Assembly (NCBI GenBank): GCA_030427485.1 | Contig: JAUICG010000002.1 | Coordinates: forward strand, 124,001 to 188,000 | Direction of reading: 5' to 3' | Length of the DNA stretch: 64,000 nt | Source: Gammaproteobacteria bacterium | GTDB lineage: Bacteria; Pseudomonadota; Gammaproteobacteria; Pseudomonadales; Halieaceae | Shown here: positions 42,295 to 51,966 of the stretch, one piece after another | Numbering within the stretch: position 1 is the stretch's first letter | How the letters are laid out: the number at the start of each line of letters is the position of its first letter | The notes under the pieces: generated by a model | Told to the model about the DNA's origin: nothing | The model's input: only the letters and a program-made list of their open reading frames with translations | Databases searched by the model: none | Translations under genes and position numbers: made by a program

Positions 42295-44088
42295 TTACAG
42301 CGGGCGCGTTGCCCGATTCAGCCAGCTCTTGTCCGCGCCCTGCAGCAGCGGGCCGATCGTCTCTGAAACGCGCTGGTGGTAGCGATTCAGCCAGTCGATT
42401 TCAACGGCATCCATCAGCGTCCTGTCCAGCAGCCTTGTATCAAACGGCACCAGCGTCAGCGTTTCGAACTCCAGCATGGCTGTCTCGCCAATGCCGTCCC
42501 CGCACTCACGGACCACCTGCAGGTTCTCACAGCGCATGCCGAATGCGCCGACACGGTAATAGCCGGGCTCGTTACTGACAATCATGCCCGGGCGCAGCGC
42601 CACACTGTTGTATACCCTGGAAATACGCTGCGGTCCCTCGTGTACACTGAGAAACACGCCCACGCCGTGACCGGTGCCGTGATCGTAGTCATAACCCTCG
42701 CGCCACAGAAACTGTCGCGCCAGCGCGTCCAGTTGCGTACCGGTGGTGCCGTGCGGGAACCGTGCCCGCGCCAGCGCGATATGGCCCTTCAACACCAGGG
42801 TAAACAGTCGCCGCACCTCTGGGCCGGGATCGCCGATCGGCACGGTACGCGTAATATCGGTGGTGCCATCGGTGTACTGTCCACCGCTATCCAGCAGGTA
42901 TACGCTGTCAATGCACAGGTGTGCCGGCACGGCATCGAGGTGGTTGTAGTGACACATCGCTGCATTGGCGCCAGCGGCCGAGATGGTACTGAAAGAGACC
43001 GCATGAAATTGCTCTCCCTGCTGCCTCAAGCTGAGTAACCTGTCCGACAATTCGGCTTCATCGTGCAGGCGACCGGCGGCCACTTCGGCATCCAGCCAGG
43101 CCAGGAAACGAATCTCGGCGACGGCATCGCGGCAGTGGGCATTGCGGGTGCCCGCCAGTTCCACCGCATTCTTGCAGGCTTTTACCAGTTGCACCGGGTC
43201 CTCACCGTCGACCAGCGCGGCGTCGAGACGGGTCAATTCCAGTTGTATCCAGGCACTGGCATTCCTGCTGTCGGCCAGCACCCGACGATTCGCGTATGCA
43301 CCCAGGGCACCGCTGGCATCGGCCTCCGACAGCACCCGTACACCCTGGCCAACGTGCGCCTCGAACCCTTCAGGCAGCCGGCGCGAATCGACAAAGAGCG
43401 TCAACTCGCCAGTATCCTCGAGCATCGCAAAACTCTGTACGACGGGGAGCTGCGGCATATCCGTACCGCGGATATTGAGCAGCCAACTGACGGAGTCGGG
43501 CGCGAAGATCAGCGCCGCATCGCATCCCCGCGCCGTTACCAGCGCCGCAATACGCCGCCGCTTGTCGCCACTGCACTCGCCGCTGAAGGCTTCATCCAGC
43601 AATAGCGCCGGCATGCATACTTCCGGCGGGGCGTCCCGCCAGCAGCGATCGACCAGGTTGTCGGTATCGGCAACCAGCTCGATACCGGCCGCGCCCAGGA
43701 CATCGGCCGTCTCGCGGTACCAGTGCAGGCTGTGCAGACGCGGATCGCAGGCCACACGTGCGCCGCGCGGCAGGTTTGCTGCCAGCCACTGCGCCTGGGG
43801 ATCATCTACCAGGTGGTGGTAAGCGAACAGCTCGGCGGGTACCTGGCTGCGCACCTGCGCAGTGTATCGCCCGTCCACAAAAAGGGCGGCCCGGTCGCGC
43901 AGCACCAGCGCCACACCCGCGGAGCCGGTGAACCCGCTGATCCAGCGCAGTCGCTCCTTGTGCGCGGGAATGTACTCGCCAAGGTATTCATCGGCACGCG
44001 GCACTACCAGCGCATCGTAAGCGGATTGCTCCATCAGGTGCCGTACCGCCGCCAGGCGTTCTTCTGTCGTCAAGGCACAGCCACCCAT
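42295..44088 (-). CDS. Aminopeptidase P family protein (Xaa-Pro aminopeptidase)
   Basis: 597 residues, the long three-domain form with two N-terminal creatinase-like domains. The dinuclear metal site in the C-terminal pita-bread domain shows YLLDSGGQYTDGTTDITRT (two aspartates), GTGHGVGVFLSVHEGP (histidine), SNEPGYY and CENLQVV (glutamates). It removes N-terminal residues before proline. The C-terminal end LNRATRPL is complete. Confidence 0.95.
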   Translation of the reverse strand: MGGCALTTEERLAAVRHLMEQSAYDALVVPRADEYLGEYIPAHKERLRWISGFTGSAGVALVLRDRAALFVDGRYTAQVRSQVPAELFAYHHLVDDPQAQWLAANLPRGARVACDPRLHSLHWYRETADVLGAAGIELVADTDNLVDRCWRDAPPEVCMPALLLDEAFSGECSGDKRRRIAALVTARGCDAALIFAPDSVSWLLNIRGTDMPQLPVVQSFAMLEDTGELTLFVDSRRLPEGFEAHVGQGVRVLSEADASGALGAYANRRVLADSRNASAWIQLELTRLDAALVDGEDPVQLVKACKNAVELAGTRNAHCRDAVAEIRFLAWLDAEVAAGRLHDEAELSDRLLSLRQQGEQFHAVSFSTISAAGANAAMCHYNHLDAVPAHLCIDSVYLLDSGGQYTDGTTDITRTVPIGDPGPEVRRLFTLVLKGHIALARARFPHGTTGTQLDALARQFLWREGYDYDHGTGHGVGVFLSVHEGPQRISRVYNSVALRPGMIVSNEPGYYRVGAFGMRCENLQVVRECGDGIGETAMLEFETLTLVPFDTRLLDRTLMDAVEIDWLNRYHQRVSETIGPLLQGADKSWLNRATRPL

Positions 44089-44103
44089 CGTCGTCGCGCG
44101 TCC

Positions 44104-44520
44104 TCAGGACGCGGGCGGCCGCTGGCCACCGGCGAGAACATCGGTCACCAGTTCCGTATCGAGATACTCCTTCAGCAGCGTAATCTTGCCGTCGCGAATC
44201 TTCACCAGCATATGGTAGAAATTATTGTAGGTCTTGCCCGACGCGTGCTCGCCCAGTGATTCGGTTTCCATCGCGACGGTGTCGCCCTCCGCAATCATGC
44301 TATGGATGGTAAACCTGATTCCCTTCGGAAAGGCATCGAAGATGCTGTCGGCAAAGCCCGCTACCTCGGCCTTGCCGTACTTTCCTGAAATCAGGGTATT
44401 GCCCATCGTCCATACCTGCACATCGTCGGCGTAGTTGTCCAGGAACCACTGCGTGTCCGACCGGTTCATCGCATCGACCAGTTTTCTGGCCAATTGCTTG
44501 TTGCTCTCTGTATCGTGCAC
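44104..44520 (-). CDS. NTF2-like/SnoaL-type protein
   Basis: 138 residues: ARKLVDAMNRSDTQWFLDNYADDVQVW followed by a curved-sheet pattern ending in KITLLKEYLDTELV. The SnoaL/ketosteroid-isomerase-like fold holds hydrophobic ligands or catalyses isomerisation. Catalytic residues cannot be assigned. It lies 15 bases before the aminopeptidase gene on the same strand. Confidence 0.85.
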   Translation of the reverse strand: MHDTESNKQLARKLVDAMNRSDTQWFLDNYADDVQVWTMGNTLISGKYGKAEVAGFADSIFDAFPKGIRFTIHSMIAEGDTVAMETESLGEHASGKTYNNFYHMLVKIRDGKITLLKEYLDTELVTDVLAGGQRPPAS

Positions 44521-44612
44521 CGTAACACCTCCTGATAGTACCCTGGCAGGTGGCCGCAGGATCGTTCAGCCAATGGTTGCGCAATGAGAATGAGGAGACG
44601 CGCGAATTCGTC

Positions 44613-44792
44613 CTATTCCACGTACAAATCGAAATCGGACTTCGATATTCCGCAATCCGGGCACTCCCAATCCTCGGGAATATCCTCCCACAAGGTCCCC
44701 GGGGGAATACCATCGTCGGGTAACCCCTCGGCCTCGTCGTAAATAAAGCCACAAATCACACACTCATACTTCTTGTAATCGGAACCACTCAT
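44613..44792 (-). CDS. Rubredoxin
   Basis: 59 residues translated from ATG 44792. The iron site has two C-x2-C motifs: [15 protein letters not shown] and [13 protein letters not shown], with the usual conserved aromatics between. It is a one-electron carrier, for example for alkane hydroxylase-type or desaturase-like oxygenases. It stands between gspN and the NTF2-like gene without its reductase. Confidence 0.96.
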   Translation of the reverse strand: MSGSDYKKYECVICGFIYDEAEGLPDDGIPPGTLWEDIPEDWECPDCGISKSDFDLYVE

Positions 44793-44887
44793 TTGCCAAT
44801 CTCTCAGATAAACCTGCGTTCAGTGAAAATTATACGCCACCCGGCGCTGCGATGGCGGCCTCCCGGTCAGCGCTGCTATACCAGCGC

Positions 44888-45637
44888 CTATAAGTCACCT
44901 TCCAGGGCGAGGCGAAAGTCCGCGCCGTCGGGTTGCGCAATCAGCGACAGCATCTGCGTGACCTGTTGGTCGAGGGCGGTATCACTGCGCAACTGGACAT
45001 CCACGGCATAATGCCGCTGCTGCAACTGCAGTGAGCCGGTGGCCTGAAGCGGGCCCGACAGCGTGATAATCTCGCCATCCACCGCGCCGTCGTCCGGCTG
45101 CTCGAAGTCCATGGCATAGCTTCCCAGCGGCACCAGACCGCGCGGGGAACTCCAGCCGGCATCCTGCCATACCAGGCGACCCTTGCCGCTGTACGGCAAG
45201 CCGTCGCGCAGTTGCAGCGCCTGGGCCTGTAAACTGAAGAGGCCGTCCACGGCGACCGGCGCGAAGCGGCCCAGCAAATTCGCCGCCACCTGAACCTCGA
45301 GGTCGATTAAATCCATATCCTGCGGGCCGCGCAGGATGACGTCTCCCGCAATCGTCTGCTTGCCCCATCGACTGCTCAGGCTCAGGTGAGGAGACAGCGT
45401 CAACAGCGACAGCGGGTGCAATGACCAATCCACCAGGCCCAACTGGAAATAGCCCTGCGGCAGGCGCAGCAGCACTCCGCTGGCGCTGCCATCCCAGACA
45501 GTGCCCGACAGGCCGCGCAGCACCACGAGTTCTTCCGGCACCACGAGGTAAAGCAGGCGCGCCGGCGCGCTTGTCAGCAGGGCTGCAAACAGCAACAGGA
45601 CCAGGGCCGCAGCGGCGGCAAGGCGGGTCATCTTCAA
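44888..45637 (-). CDS. gspN: Type II secretion system protein N
   Basis: 249 residues with one N-terminal membrane helix (LAAAAALVLLLFAALLTSA) and a periplasmic domain beginning LLYLVVPEELVVLRGLSGTV. Matches GspN. It is the last gene of the gsp operon, one base after gspM. GspN is an accessory, non-universal part whose exact role is not settled. Confidence 0.9.
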   Translation of the reverse strand: MKMTRLAAAAALVLLLFAALLTSAPARLLYLVVPEELVVLRGLSGTVWDGSASGVLLRLPQGYFQLGLVDWSLHPLSLLTLSPHLSLSSRWGKQTIAGDVILRGPQDMDLIDLEVQVAANLLGRFAPVAVDGLFSLQAQALQLRDGLPYSGKGRLVWQDAGWSSPRGLVPLGSYAMDFEQPDDGAVDGEIITLSGPLQATGSLQLQQRHYAVDVQLRSDTALDQQVTQMLSLIAQPDGADFRLALEGDL

Positions 45638-45638
45638 T

Positions 45639-46112
45639 TTATCCCGCCTCTGCGATCCGTGCCGTAACGTTGACCAGACCGGACGTGCTCGCCTGGGTCA
45701 GGGAGACTTCACGCACCAGCATATGCTCGGTGTGCTCCATGTGATGGAGCCATTGCACCACATCGTCAAACGCGGCGTTTTCCAGGCGCACCTGTATCTC
45801 TCCACGACTATTGGGCTGCAAGCGCATGACGGGCAGTTGCCAGCGGCCGGTTGACTCGTTGATCACCGAGGTAAGATTGCGCCGGCTGCCCGACTTGACG
45901 CCACTTTGCCGCAACTGCAGAAGCTCTGAGACCATTGCATCAACGCGTACCTGAGATTCGGCAATGGCGGCATTTTGCATCGCCAGATTCTCGCGCTGCT
46001 CGTCCAGCGGCGACCAGACAAGCATGTACAGGAGGTAAAGCACCAGCGCGAGGCCCAGCGCCAGTATGCTCATCTGTTCGCGCTGGTTGAGCGCCGCAAA
46101 CCACTCCTTCAT
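45639..46112 (-). CDS. gspM: Type II secretion system protein M
   Basis: 157 residues, bitopic inner-membrane protein. MKEWFAALNQREQMSILALG leads into a membrane helix (LGLALVLYLLYMLVWSPL). A coiled coil and small ferredoxin-like periplasmic domain follow. It binds GspL in the inner-membrane platform, and overlaps gspL by 4 bases. Confidence 0.92.
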   Translation of the reverse strand: MKEWFAALNQREQMSILALGLALVLYLLYMLVWSPLDEQRENLAMQNAAIAESQVRVDAMVSELLQLRQSGVKSGSRRNLTSVINESTGRWQLPVMRLQPNSRGEIQVRLENAAFDDVVQWLHHMEHTEHMLVREVSLTQASTSGLVNVTARIAEAG

Positions 46113-47311
46113 GATCGCTCCGTTACCCGCAGGCGGGCGCTGACACGGTCGCCCTGGGTACTGCTGCTTTCCATTATGGCTTCCAGCCCGGCCTCACTCA
46201 TGCGGCTGCGCAGTTGCTCCACACCCTCGAAGTCTGCCGCCACTATATTAAGGCGCATCTCGTTGCCCTTGTCGTTGTAGTTGATACTCGCGATGGATGT
46301 ACCGGGCATTCCGGCAATCGCTCCGCCCACACGGTCGATCAGTCCGATAAATCCGCTGGCCTGGCCTGTCCCGCCGAGAACATCCAGCTGTCGCCGCAGC
46401 TGTTTTTCGGCATCGACGACTGCGCCCTGGGGCATGGCCTGGCGATAACTTTGTTCAATCGCTCCGCGCAGTGCCAGATTCTGCGCAGACAGGTTGCGAT
46501 ACTCCGCGTAGATACCGCCCAGGTGGAGCAGGAAAGCCGCCGCAAATACGGCGGCCACCGCCCGCCACTGCCTCCACCACAATGCCAGCGGCAGGCGCGG
46601 GGCAAAGCTGCCCTGCAGCAGGTTGAGCTTGACCGCGGGCAATTCGCTGAGCAGCAGCGCGGCGCACAGATTACCGCGACGCCATTGCACCCGGTCGCGC
46701 AACTCCTCCGGCAGCAGTTCGGTATCGGCCTGCTGATCCATGCCATATACAATCACCGCTCCCGGTGCATCGGCCGCCAGCAGCACACTGTGTAACAGGG
46801 TGGCGACGAGGTCCCGCTCCACGGTAAAACCCTCGCACTGTCCGACGCGAACGATCGCCTTGTCTTCGTCCAGCACCAGGCACCATTCACCCGCCTGCCA
46901 GGGCAACAGCATGGGCTCCGGCAGCCACAGCCGGATACCGGGGAAGTCAGCCAGCAGTGACTGCCACTCTTCCATCTTCGATGCCGAGGCTATTGCGACC
47001 GCGTAGGTGTCATCCGCCAGGAGACAGTGCGCAAAATGCAGGTTATCGACATCCGCCGCCACTCGCTCTTCCAGCATGTAGGGTAGTGACTGGCTGAGGT
47101 GCTTCTTTTCCTCCGGCGCAACGGTCAGCGTCAGCAGTCGGGCATCCGCGCCGGGCGCAGCGAAACACACCTTGACGCGCCGCTGCGCAAGCGTGGCGCG
47201 CAGGTTGTCGCGCACGGATTCGTCGTCCAGCCACTGTGGCTGGGCGCCGGCACCAGGCGGATACCAGGCGAGGCGACCCTCGACCAGTCGGACTACAGCG
47301 GAGTCGCGCAA
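46109..47311 (-). CDS. gspL: Type II secretion system protein L
   Basis: 400 residues. The cytoplasmic actin-like domain (about 1-240) binds GspE; a membrane helix lies at about 248-268 (AVAAVFAAAFLLHLGGIYAE); a periplasmic ferredoxin-like domain follows. It starts 62 bases after gspK, the largest internal gap in the operon after gspH-gspG. Confidence 0.92.
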   Translation of the reverse strand: MRDSAVVRLVEGRLAWYPPGAGAQPQWLDDESVRDNLRATLAQRRVKVCFAAPGADARLLTLTVAPEEKKHLSQSLPYMLEERVAADVDNLHFAHCLLADDTYAVAIASASKMEEWQSLLADFPGIRLWLPEPMLLPWQAGEWCLVLDEDKAIVRVGQCEGFTVERDLVATLLHSVLLAADAPGAVIVYGMDQQADTELLPEELRDRVQWRRGNLCAALLLSELPAVKLNLLQGSFAPRLPLALWWRQWRAVAAVFAAAFLLHLGGIYAEYRNLSAQNLALRGAIEQSYRQAMPQGAVVDAEKQLRRQLDVLGGTGQASGFIGLIDRVGGAIAGMPGTSIASINYNDKGNEMRLNIVAADFEGVEQLRSRMSEAGLEAIMESSSTQGDRVSARLRVTERS

Positions 47312-47373
47312 AACGGTGTATTCCTCACTCGGTTGTTCTCACTGCGTACAGCTCGCGTCATATCGGTATACCA

Positions 47374-48426
47374 CTACAGGCTGCCGCCGGCCCTCATCAG
47401 GGATTCGACCTGACGATTGTGGCGATGGAGCACACTGTACAAGCGCATGTTCCTGTCGGCAACCTCCGCCGTGGCATCCAGCAGAAAGTACTCGCTACTC
47501 TCGCCCAGCAAATCCCGCACGCCCGTCATGTTCTCCCGCCTACCTTCAAACACCGGGTTGGCGAGAAAATCGGCAAGATCGCGGAACCCCGTTACTTCCC
47601 TGTGGCTGGCCAGGGACTCACCTTCCTCCGCACTCAGCGGTGTGAGGTCCTTGTCCGCATTCAGGCTGCGCAACACCATCGCCGGCGCGGTGTGTATATT
47701 GAGCTTCGTCGGCGCCTGCGGCCATACTGTAACCCAGGGCAGAAGGGCCTGATAGATTTCAGGCGTCATATAGGCCACGGCACGCAGTTCACTGACACTG
47801 GTCATCGCGCGATTTCCCGCCCGGTAAGACGGCGTCCGGCCGTAGTAGTAATCGTCCTCGGCACCGTTCGGGGAAGGGTTGGTGTCGCTGTCCAGCCAAT
47901 CGCCAATGGCCTCGGTGATCGACCTGGCCTCCAGTTCACTGACGGCGGGTTCCTCCAGCGCCTGCAACAACCGTATAAATTGTTCCTGTGCCGCGGTCAG
48001 GGGTGGAGCCGCACCCGGTTGATCAGGCTGCGGCGCCGGCAGCGACAGCGAGTTCAGGTTGAACCGCCCCTGCAGGTCTTCCAGCGAACCGCGCATCCAG
48101 CCGATATCGTCCAGCGGGTAATCCGGCGCTTGCCTGGCCCACATTTCCTGCAGGTCGTCGCGGGTCAGCCCCTGGGCCTTGTCCTCATCGTAGTCCAGCA
48201 CCAGCACCATGGTCGCGAGTTCCTCGGCGCCGCGCAGGTAGGCCTGCGCCTGCTCGTCAAACAGCAGGTTGACGCTGCGCTGGAAAAAGCGGTCGAAATC
48301 GCCTTTCATCGCGACCACCAGGGCAGTGGCCAGGGCGAACACCAGCATCGCGACAATCAGTGCCGCGCCCCGCTGCGCTCGCGGCCCACCGATTCCTGCG
48401 CGGGCATTACAGTGGCGGTAATGCAT
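47374..48426 (-). CDS. gspK: Type II secretion system minor pseudopilin K
   Basis: 350 residues. The prepilin-type segment RGAALIVAMLVFALATALVV has no glutamate at +5, a known trait of GspK. The large globular domain holds the two-calcium helical region (FNLNSLSLP, GDWLDSDTNPSPNGAEDDYY). It caps the pseudopilus tip with GspI and GspJ. The gene overlaps gspJ by 20 bases. Confidence 0.95.
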   Translation of the reverse strand: MHYRHCNARAGIGGPRAQRGAALIVAMLVFALATALVVAMKGDFDRFFQRSVNLLFDEQAQAYLRGAEELATMVLVLDYDEDKAQGLTRDDLQEMWARQAPDYPLDDIGWMRGSLEDLQGRFNLNSLSLPAPQPDQPGAAPPLTAAQEQFIRLLQALEEPAVSELEARSITEAIGDWLDSDTNPSPNGAEDDYYYGRTPSYRAGNRAMTSVSELRAVAYMTPEIYQALLPWVTVWPQAPTKLNIHTAPAMVLRSLNADKDLTPLSAEEGESLASHREVTGFRDLADFLANPVFEGRRENMTGVRDLLGESSEYFLLDATAEVADRNMRLYSVLHRHNRQVESLMRAGGSL

Positions 48427-49105
48427 ACAGGCGCCTCATCTCTCCCCAGTCCTTCAATTGCAGGATCATTTCGATAGCCAGTGGCGGCGCCAGTTCCTCG
48501 CCCGGGGCGCTGGCATCGGCCACCCAGTTTTCCAGCCAGTTCGTGGTGTCCACGGAAGCGCCCCCGGTCTGGATCTGCAGCGCCTCCAGCGACGGCAAAA
48601 AGGTCAGTCGCAGATCGTCCACGGCATCCAGCAACAGCACGGTTTGCGGTTCAGTATCCGGTGCGCGATCCAGCACCGCGTAGGAATCCCGCCACAATCC
48701 GCCTTCTTCCAGTCGATAGTTCACACGCTGCAGGTTACTGCGCGGGTGGCCGTTGGGGTTATGCCAGCCCGTACGCGTAAAGCTCAGCGCATACCGCGCC
48801 AACAGGCCGCCGGTCAATGCGGGCTCCAACTCGCCGAACTCATCGCGCACCGGCCTGTTGGCGAACTGCCGCAGGTCGCGCGAGATTATCATCAGCGCGC
48901 GGTTCACCTCGTAGATGCGATCCGTATTTTCTCGCAGGCTCTCGACGCCCGACATCACCGTGGACAGGCTGGTATACGCGATCACCGACACCAGCGCGGT
49001 GATCGCCATCGCGATAAGGACTTCGATCAGGGTGAAGCCTGCCGCGGGTGGACTCGTCATCCCGGCTGACGGCCACTGCCCGGTCGTGGGACAATTAGCC
49101 CTCAT
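48407..49105 (-). CDS. gspJ: Type II secretion system minor pseudopilin J
   Basis: 232 residues. Prepilin cleavage site AAG|FTLIEVLIAMAITALVS with E at +5. The globular domain contains RTGWHNPNGHPRSNLQRVNY. ATG 49105, inside the end of gspI, is preferred to a start seven codons earlier. It is a tip pseudopilin. Confidence 0.94.
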   Translation of the reverse strand: MRANCPTTGQWPSAGMTSPPAAGFTLIEVLIAMAITALVSVIAYTSLSTVMSGVESLRENTDRIYEVNRALMIISRDLRQFANRPVRDEFGELEPALTGGLLARYALSFTRTGWHNPNGHPRSNLQRVNYRLEEGGLWRDSYAVLDRAPDTEPQTVLLLDAVDDLRLTFLPSLEALQIQTGGASVDTTNWLENWVADASAPGEELAPPLAIEMILQLKDWGEMRRLYALPPL

Positions 49106-49601
49106 TGCCCGTCTCCGTTGGCTCAATGGGCGGCTCAGATAGACCGGGTGGTTCCACGGGTGGCTCCTCCGGGGGCGCGGGACCGGGATCGGCGGATTGA
49201 CTCGGCAGGCCCTCGGGATCGATGGTCAAATCACCGAACATGAACGCCGACAGCATATACAGCGGCTGCTCGCGCCGCTCCTCACTGAGCGCGACCTGCA
49301 GTTCGATACGATAGAAATTCGCGACCTCGGTAGCCTTTGTTTCGACCCACCAGTACCAGTCGCGATCGACGAACTTCGTCTCGCCGCTGTCCTTGCCGGG
49401 ACTGAGGTTGCGCGTGGAGGCAATCACCAGGCGCATTTCCGCCAGTTTGTTGACCGCCACCATTTCCGCCAGGGTCTTGTCGCGCAGGTAAGCGGCGTCA
49501 TCTACCTGCTGGTACAGGGCCATCAACAGCGCGGGCAGCGTAATGGCGACGATGGCCAGTGCCACCATCACCTCCACCAGTGTAAAGCCCCGCGCACGCA
49601 T
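49095..49601 (-). CDS. gspI: Type II secretion system minor pseudopilin I
   Basis: 168 residues. Prepilin site RG|FTLVEVMVALAIVAITLPA. The core domain ends about residue 125, near LTIDPEG. It is then followed by an unusual tail of about 40 residues rich in proline and glutamate (PPEEPPVEPPGLSEPP). ATG 49601 overlaps the gspH stop (TGATG). Confidence 0.94.
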   Translation of the reverse strand: MRARGFTLVEVMVALAIVAITLPALLMALYQQVDDAAYLRDKTLAEMVAVNKLAEMRLVIASTRNLSPGKDSGETKFVDRDWYWWVETKATEVANFYRIELQVALSEERREQPLYMLSAFMFGDLTIDPEGLPSQSADPGPAPPEEPPVEPPGLSEPPIEPTETGNEG

Positions 49602-50203
49602 CAATTACCTTCCTCGCGCTGGCCCCGTCGCAGCAGTTCAAACCTGCCCAGCAGGTCCCATTCAATACGCCACAGCAAATCGCCATCGTCCGCCCGCACG
49701 TTGATCGCACCCACCGTCGTCTCACCGCTGGCGTAGAACACGACCTGCGGACTTATGCGATCTTCATCTTCTTCGTAGTCGTCTTCCAACGACAACTCCA
49801 CCACCGGCGCATCCTCCAGTTCGAGCTCCAGTTCAATACCGGGCGGAAATTCCCGGGTGGCAAACATGTCGCCCCCGTTGACTGGCTCGGCCCAACCGTC
49901 TATCTGACGCTGTAGCCATTGATAGCTATAGACTGTACTGCCCCGCTTGCCTTCCTCCTGCAGTAGCAACCCGTAGTCGACGCCCGACATTTGCGCTTCA
50001 TCCAGCGCGTAGCTGGCGACATCAACGAGGCCGTAGATCTGTGACTCGATCTGAATGTCCCGGCCTGGGGAACTGACCGACAGGTTCACCAGGGTGGTGA
50101 CCAACACGATGACCATCAGCGCCACCAACAGCTCAAGCAGGCTGAAACCGCGCTGACGAGTCAGTGACACAGTACTGACCTGCGTCACGGGAGACCTGGA
50201 CAT
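49601..50203 (-). CDS. gspH: Type II secretion system minor pseudopilin H
   Basis: 200 residues. Prepilin site RG|FSLLELLVALMVIVLVTTL. A GspH-type globular part (YGLVDVASYALDEAQMSGVD) follows, with an acidic stretch VELSLEDDYEEDEDR. The N-terminal leader of about 18 residues is longer than usual; a later start is possible but none is better. Confidence 0.93.
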   Translation of the reverse strand: MSRSPVTQVSTVSLTRQRGFSLLELLVALMVIVLVTTLVNLSVSSPGRDIQIESQIYGLVDVASYALDEAQMSGVDYGLLLQEEGKRGSTVYSYQWLQRQIDGWAEPVNGGDMFATREFPPGIELELELEDAPVVELSLEDDYEEDEDRISPQVVFYASGETTVGAINVRADDGDLLWRIEWDLLGRFELLRRGQREEGN

Positions 50204-50277
50204 ATGATCACGTTGCCGTTTGGCAGTGCCAAATACCGGGCAGCGGACCTCCAGCCGGGTGAAGTACCATGCTGCGC

Positions 50278-50712
50278 TCAGTCCTCGGATCGCCAGTTAC
50301 CGATATCGGCGGCCTGGTCTTCGCCGCCAGAGAGGCCATCGGCACCCAGGGAGTAAATATCGACCTCGCCGTGCTCGCCCGGGCTCAGGTACAGGTAGGG
50401 CCGTCCCCAGGGATCTATCGGCAGTTCCGCGAGGTATCCACCCTCTTTGAAGTTACGCGGCTCAGGACTCAGCGTGCTGGCCACCACCAGCGCTTCAAGG
50501 CCCTGTTCGGTGGTCGGGTAAACGTAGTTGTCCAGCCGGTATATTTTCAAGGCCGTTTCAATGGCCTTGAAATCCGCCTGGGCCTTTTGCACACGCGCTT
50601 CGTCTGCGCGGTTGAGTACCGTGGGCGCCACCACGCTGATCAGCAGTCCCATGATGACCAGTACTACCAGGATTTCCACGAGGGAGAATCCCGCATTGCT
50701 TCGTTGTTTCAT
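50278..50712 (-). CDS. gspG: Type II secretion system major pseudopilin G
   Basis: 144 residues. Prepilin site NAG|FSLVEILVVLVIMGLLISVV. The GspG core is visible as FKAIETALKIYRLDNYVYPT then TEQGLEALV, ending in the calcium-loop region SLGADGLSGGEDQAADIGNW. It is the main subunit of the pseudopilus. Confidence 0.96.
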   Translation of the reverse strand: MKQRSNAGFSLVEILVVLVIMGLLISVVAPTVLNRADEARVQKAQADFKAIETALKIYRLDNYVYPTTEQGLEALVVASTLSPEPRNFKEGGYLAELPIDPWGRPYLYLSPGEHGEVDIYSLGADGLSGGEDQAADIGNWRSED

Positions 50713-50715
50713 CGT

Positions 50716-51936
50716 TTATTTCACCATTGTATTGAGATCGAAGATGGGTAACAGGATCGCCAGGACAATGGTCAGCACCATGCCCCCCATGAACACCACC
50801 ATAAGAGGTTCGAACAGGCTCATCAGCGTACCCATGGTCATCTCCAGTTCACGCTCCTGGTTCGTCGCCGACCGTTCCAGCATGCTTTCCAACTCGCCGC
50901 TGGCCTCACCGCTGGCGACCATATGCACCATCATCGGCGGGAAACGGCCACTCTCGCGCAGCGCACGGTTCAGGCTGCTACCCTCCTGCACATGCGCCGC
51001 CACGGCGACGCTGTCCTCCCGCAGCACCAGGTTGGTCAGCACCTCGCCGGCGATTCGCAGTGATTCCAGCAGCGGCACACCGCTGGCCATGAGTATGCTG
51101 AGGGTGGATGCAAAGCGCGCGGTATCCATCGCGATCACGACTCGCGACACGCCTGGTATCCCGAGCAGCGTGCGGTGCCAACGCTTTCTGCGCACCGGAT
51201 TGCGCAACAGGCGTTGCACCGCGAAATACAACAGCAACAACCCCACCAACAGCCAGACACCATACTCCTGGAAAAAATCACTGGTCGCGATTAGACCGCG
51301 GGTCAGCGCCGGCAGTTCCCGGTTACTGTGGGCAAAGATACCCACCAGTTCGGGCACCACAAAGACCAGCAGCAGCACCACCACCGAGATCGCCACCCCA
51401 ACCAGGATGAACGGGTAAATCATGGCCATTTTGAGCTTCTGCCCGGTGTACTGCCGCTGCTCGGTGTAATCCGCCAGTTGCTGCAACACCGGGCCCAGAA
51501 AACCGGCGTGCTCACCGGCATTGACCATCGCGCGGTACATTTCATTGAACACGCGAGGAAACTCTCCCATAGCATAGGCCAGCGTGTGGCCCTCCGCCAC
51601 GCGCGAGCGCACCTGCAGCAACATACCCTTGATACGATTGCTGCGGCTCTGTTCGGCCGCCGCCTGCAGGGCCTCGTCCAGCGGCAGGTTGGCTTCCACC
51701 AGGGTGGCGAGTTGTCGGGTAATCAACGCCAGGTCGCTGACGCTGACACGGGATAACAGCGTCGAGGGGCGAAACCCGGTTGCGCTCGACTCCGCCTTGT
51801 TGGCCTGCGCGACTTCCACGGGCCGAAGTTCCCGTCCGCGCAGCTGGGTACGAATCTGGCGCTCGGAGTCGCCCTCGAGCACGCCCTTGACGATTTTCCC
51901 CTGGGGATTCAGCGCCCGGTAGCGATACGCCGTCAC
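50716..51936 (-). CDS. gspF: Type II secretion system inner membrane platform protein F
   Basis: 406 residues, polytopic. Two repeated T2SSF domains are present (DLALITRQLATLVEANLPLD and DTARFASTLSILMASGVPLL), with helices near residues 170-190, 220-240 and 375-400. The N-terminus AYRYRALNPQGKIVKGVLEG is typical. It anchors the pseudopilus assembly machine. Confidence 0.96.
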   Translation of the reverse strand: MTAYRYRALNPQGKIVKGVLEGDSERQIRTQLRGRELRPVEVAQANKAESSATGFRPSTLLSRVSVSDLALITRQLATLVEANLPLDEALQAAAEQSRSNRIKGMLLQVRSRVAEGHTLAYAMGEFPRVFNEMYRAMVNAGEHAGFLGPVLQQLADYTEQRQYTGQKLKMAMIYPFILVGVAISVVVLLLVFVVPELVGIFAHSNRELPALTRGLIATSDFFQEYGVWLLVGLLLLYFAVQRLLRNPVRRKRWHRTLLGIPGVSRVVIAMDTARFASTLSILMASGVPLLESLRIAGEVLTNLVLREDSVAVAAHVQEGSSLNRALRESGRFPPMMVHMVASGEASGELESMLERSATNQERELEMTMGTLMSLFEPLMVVFMGGMVLTIVLAILLPIFDLNTMVK

Positions 51937-51966
51937 GATTCAACTCTCCGCATCAGCTACACGCGA

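Noticed and set aside
47236..48477. 413-codon plus-strand open frame
   Set aside because: Antisense of gspK and gspL.
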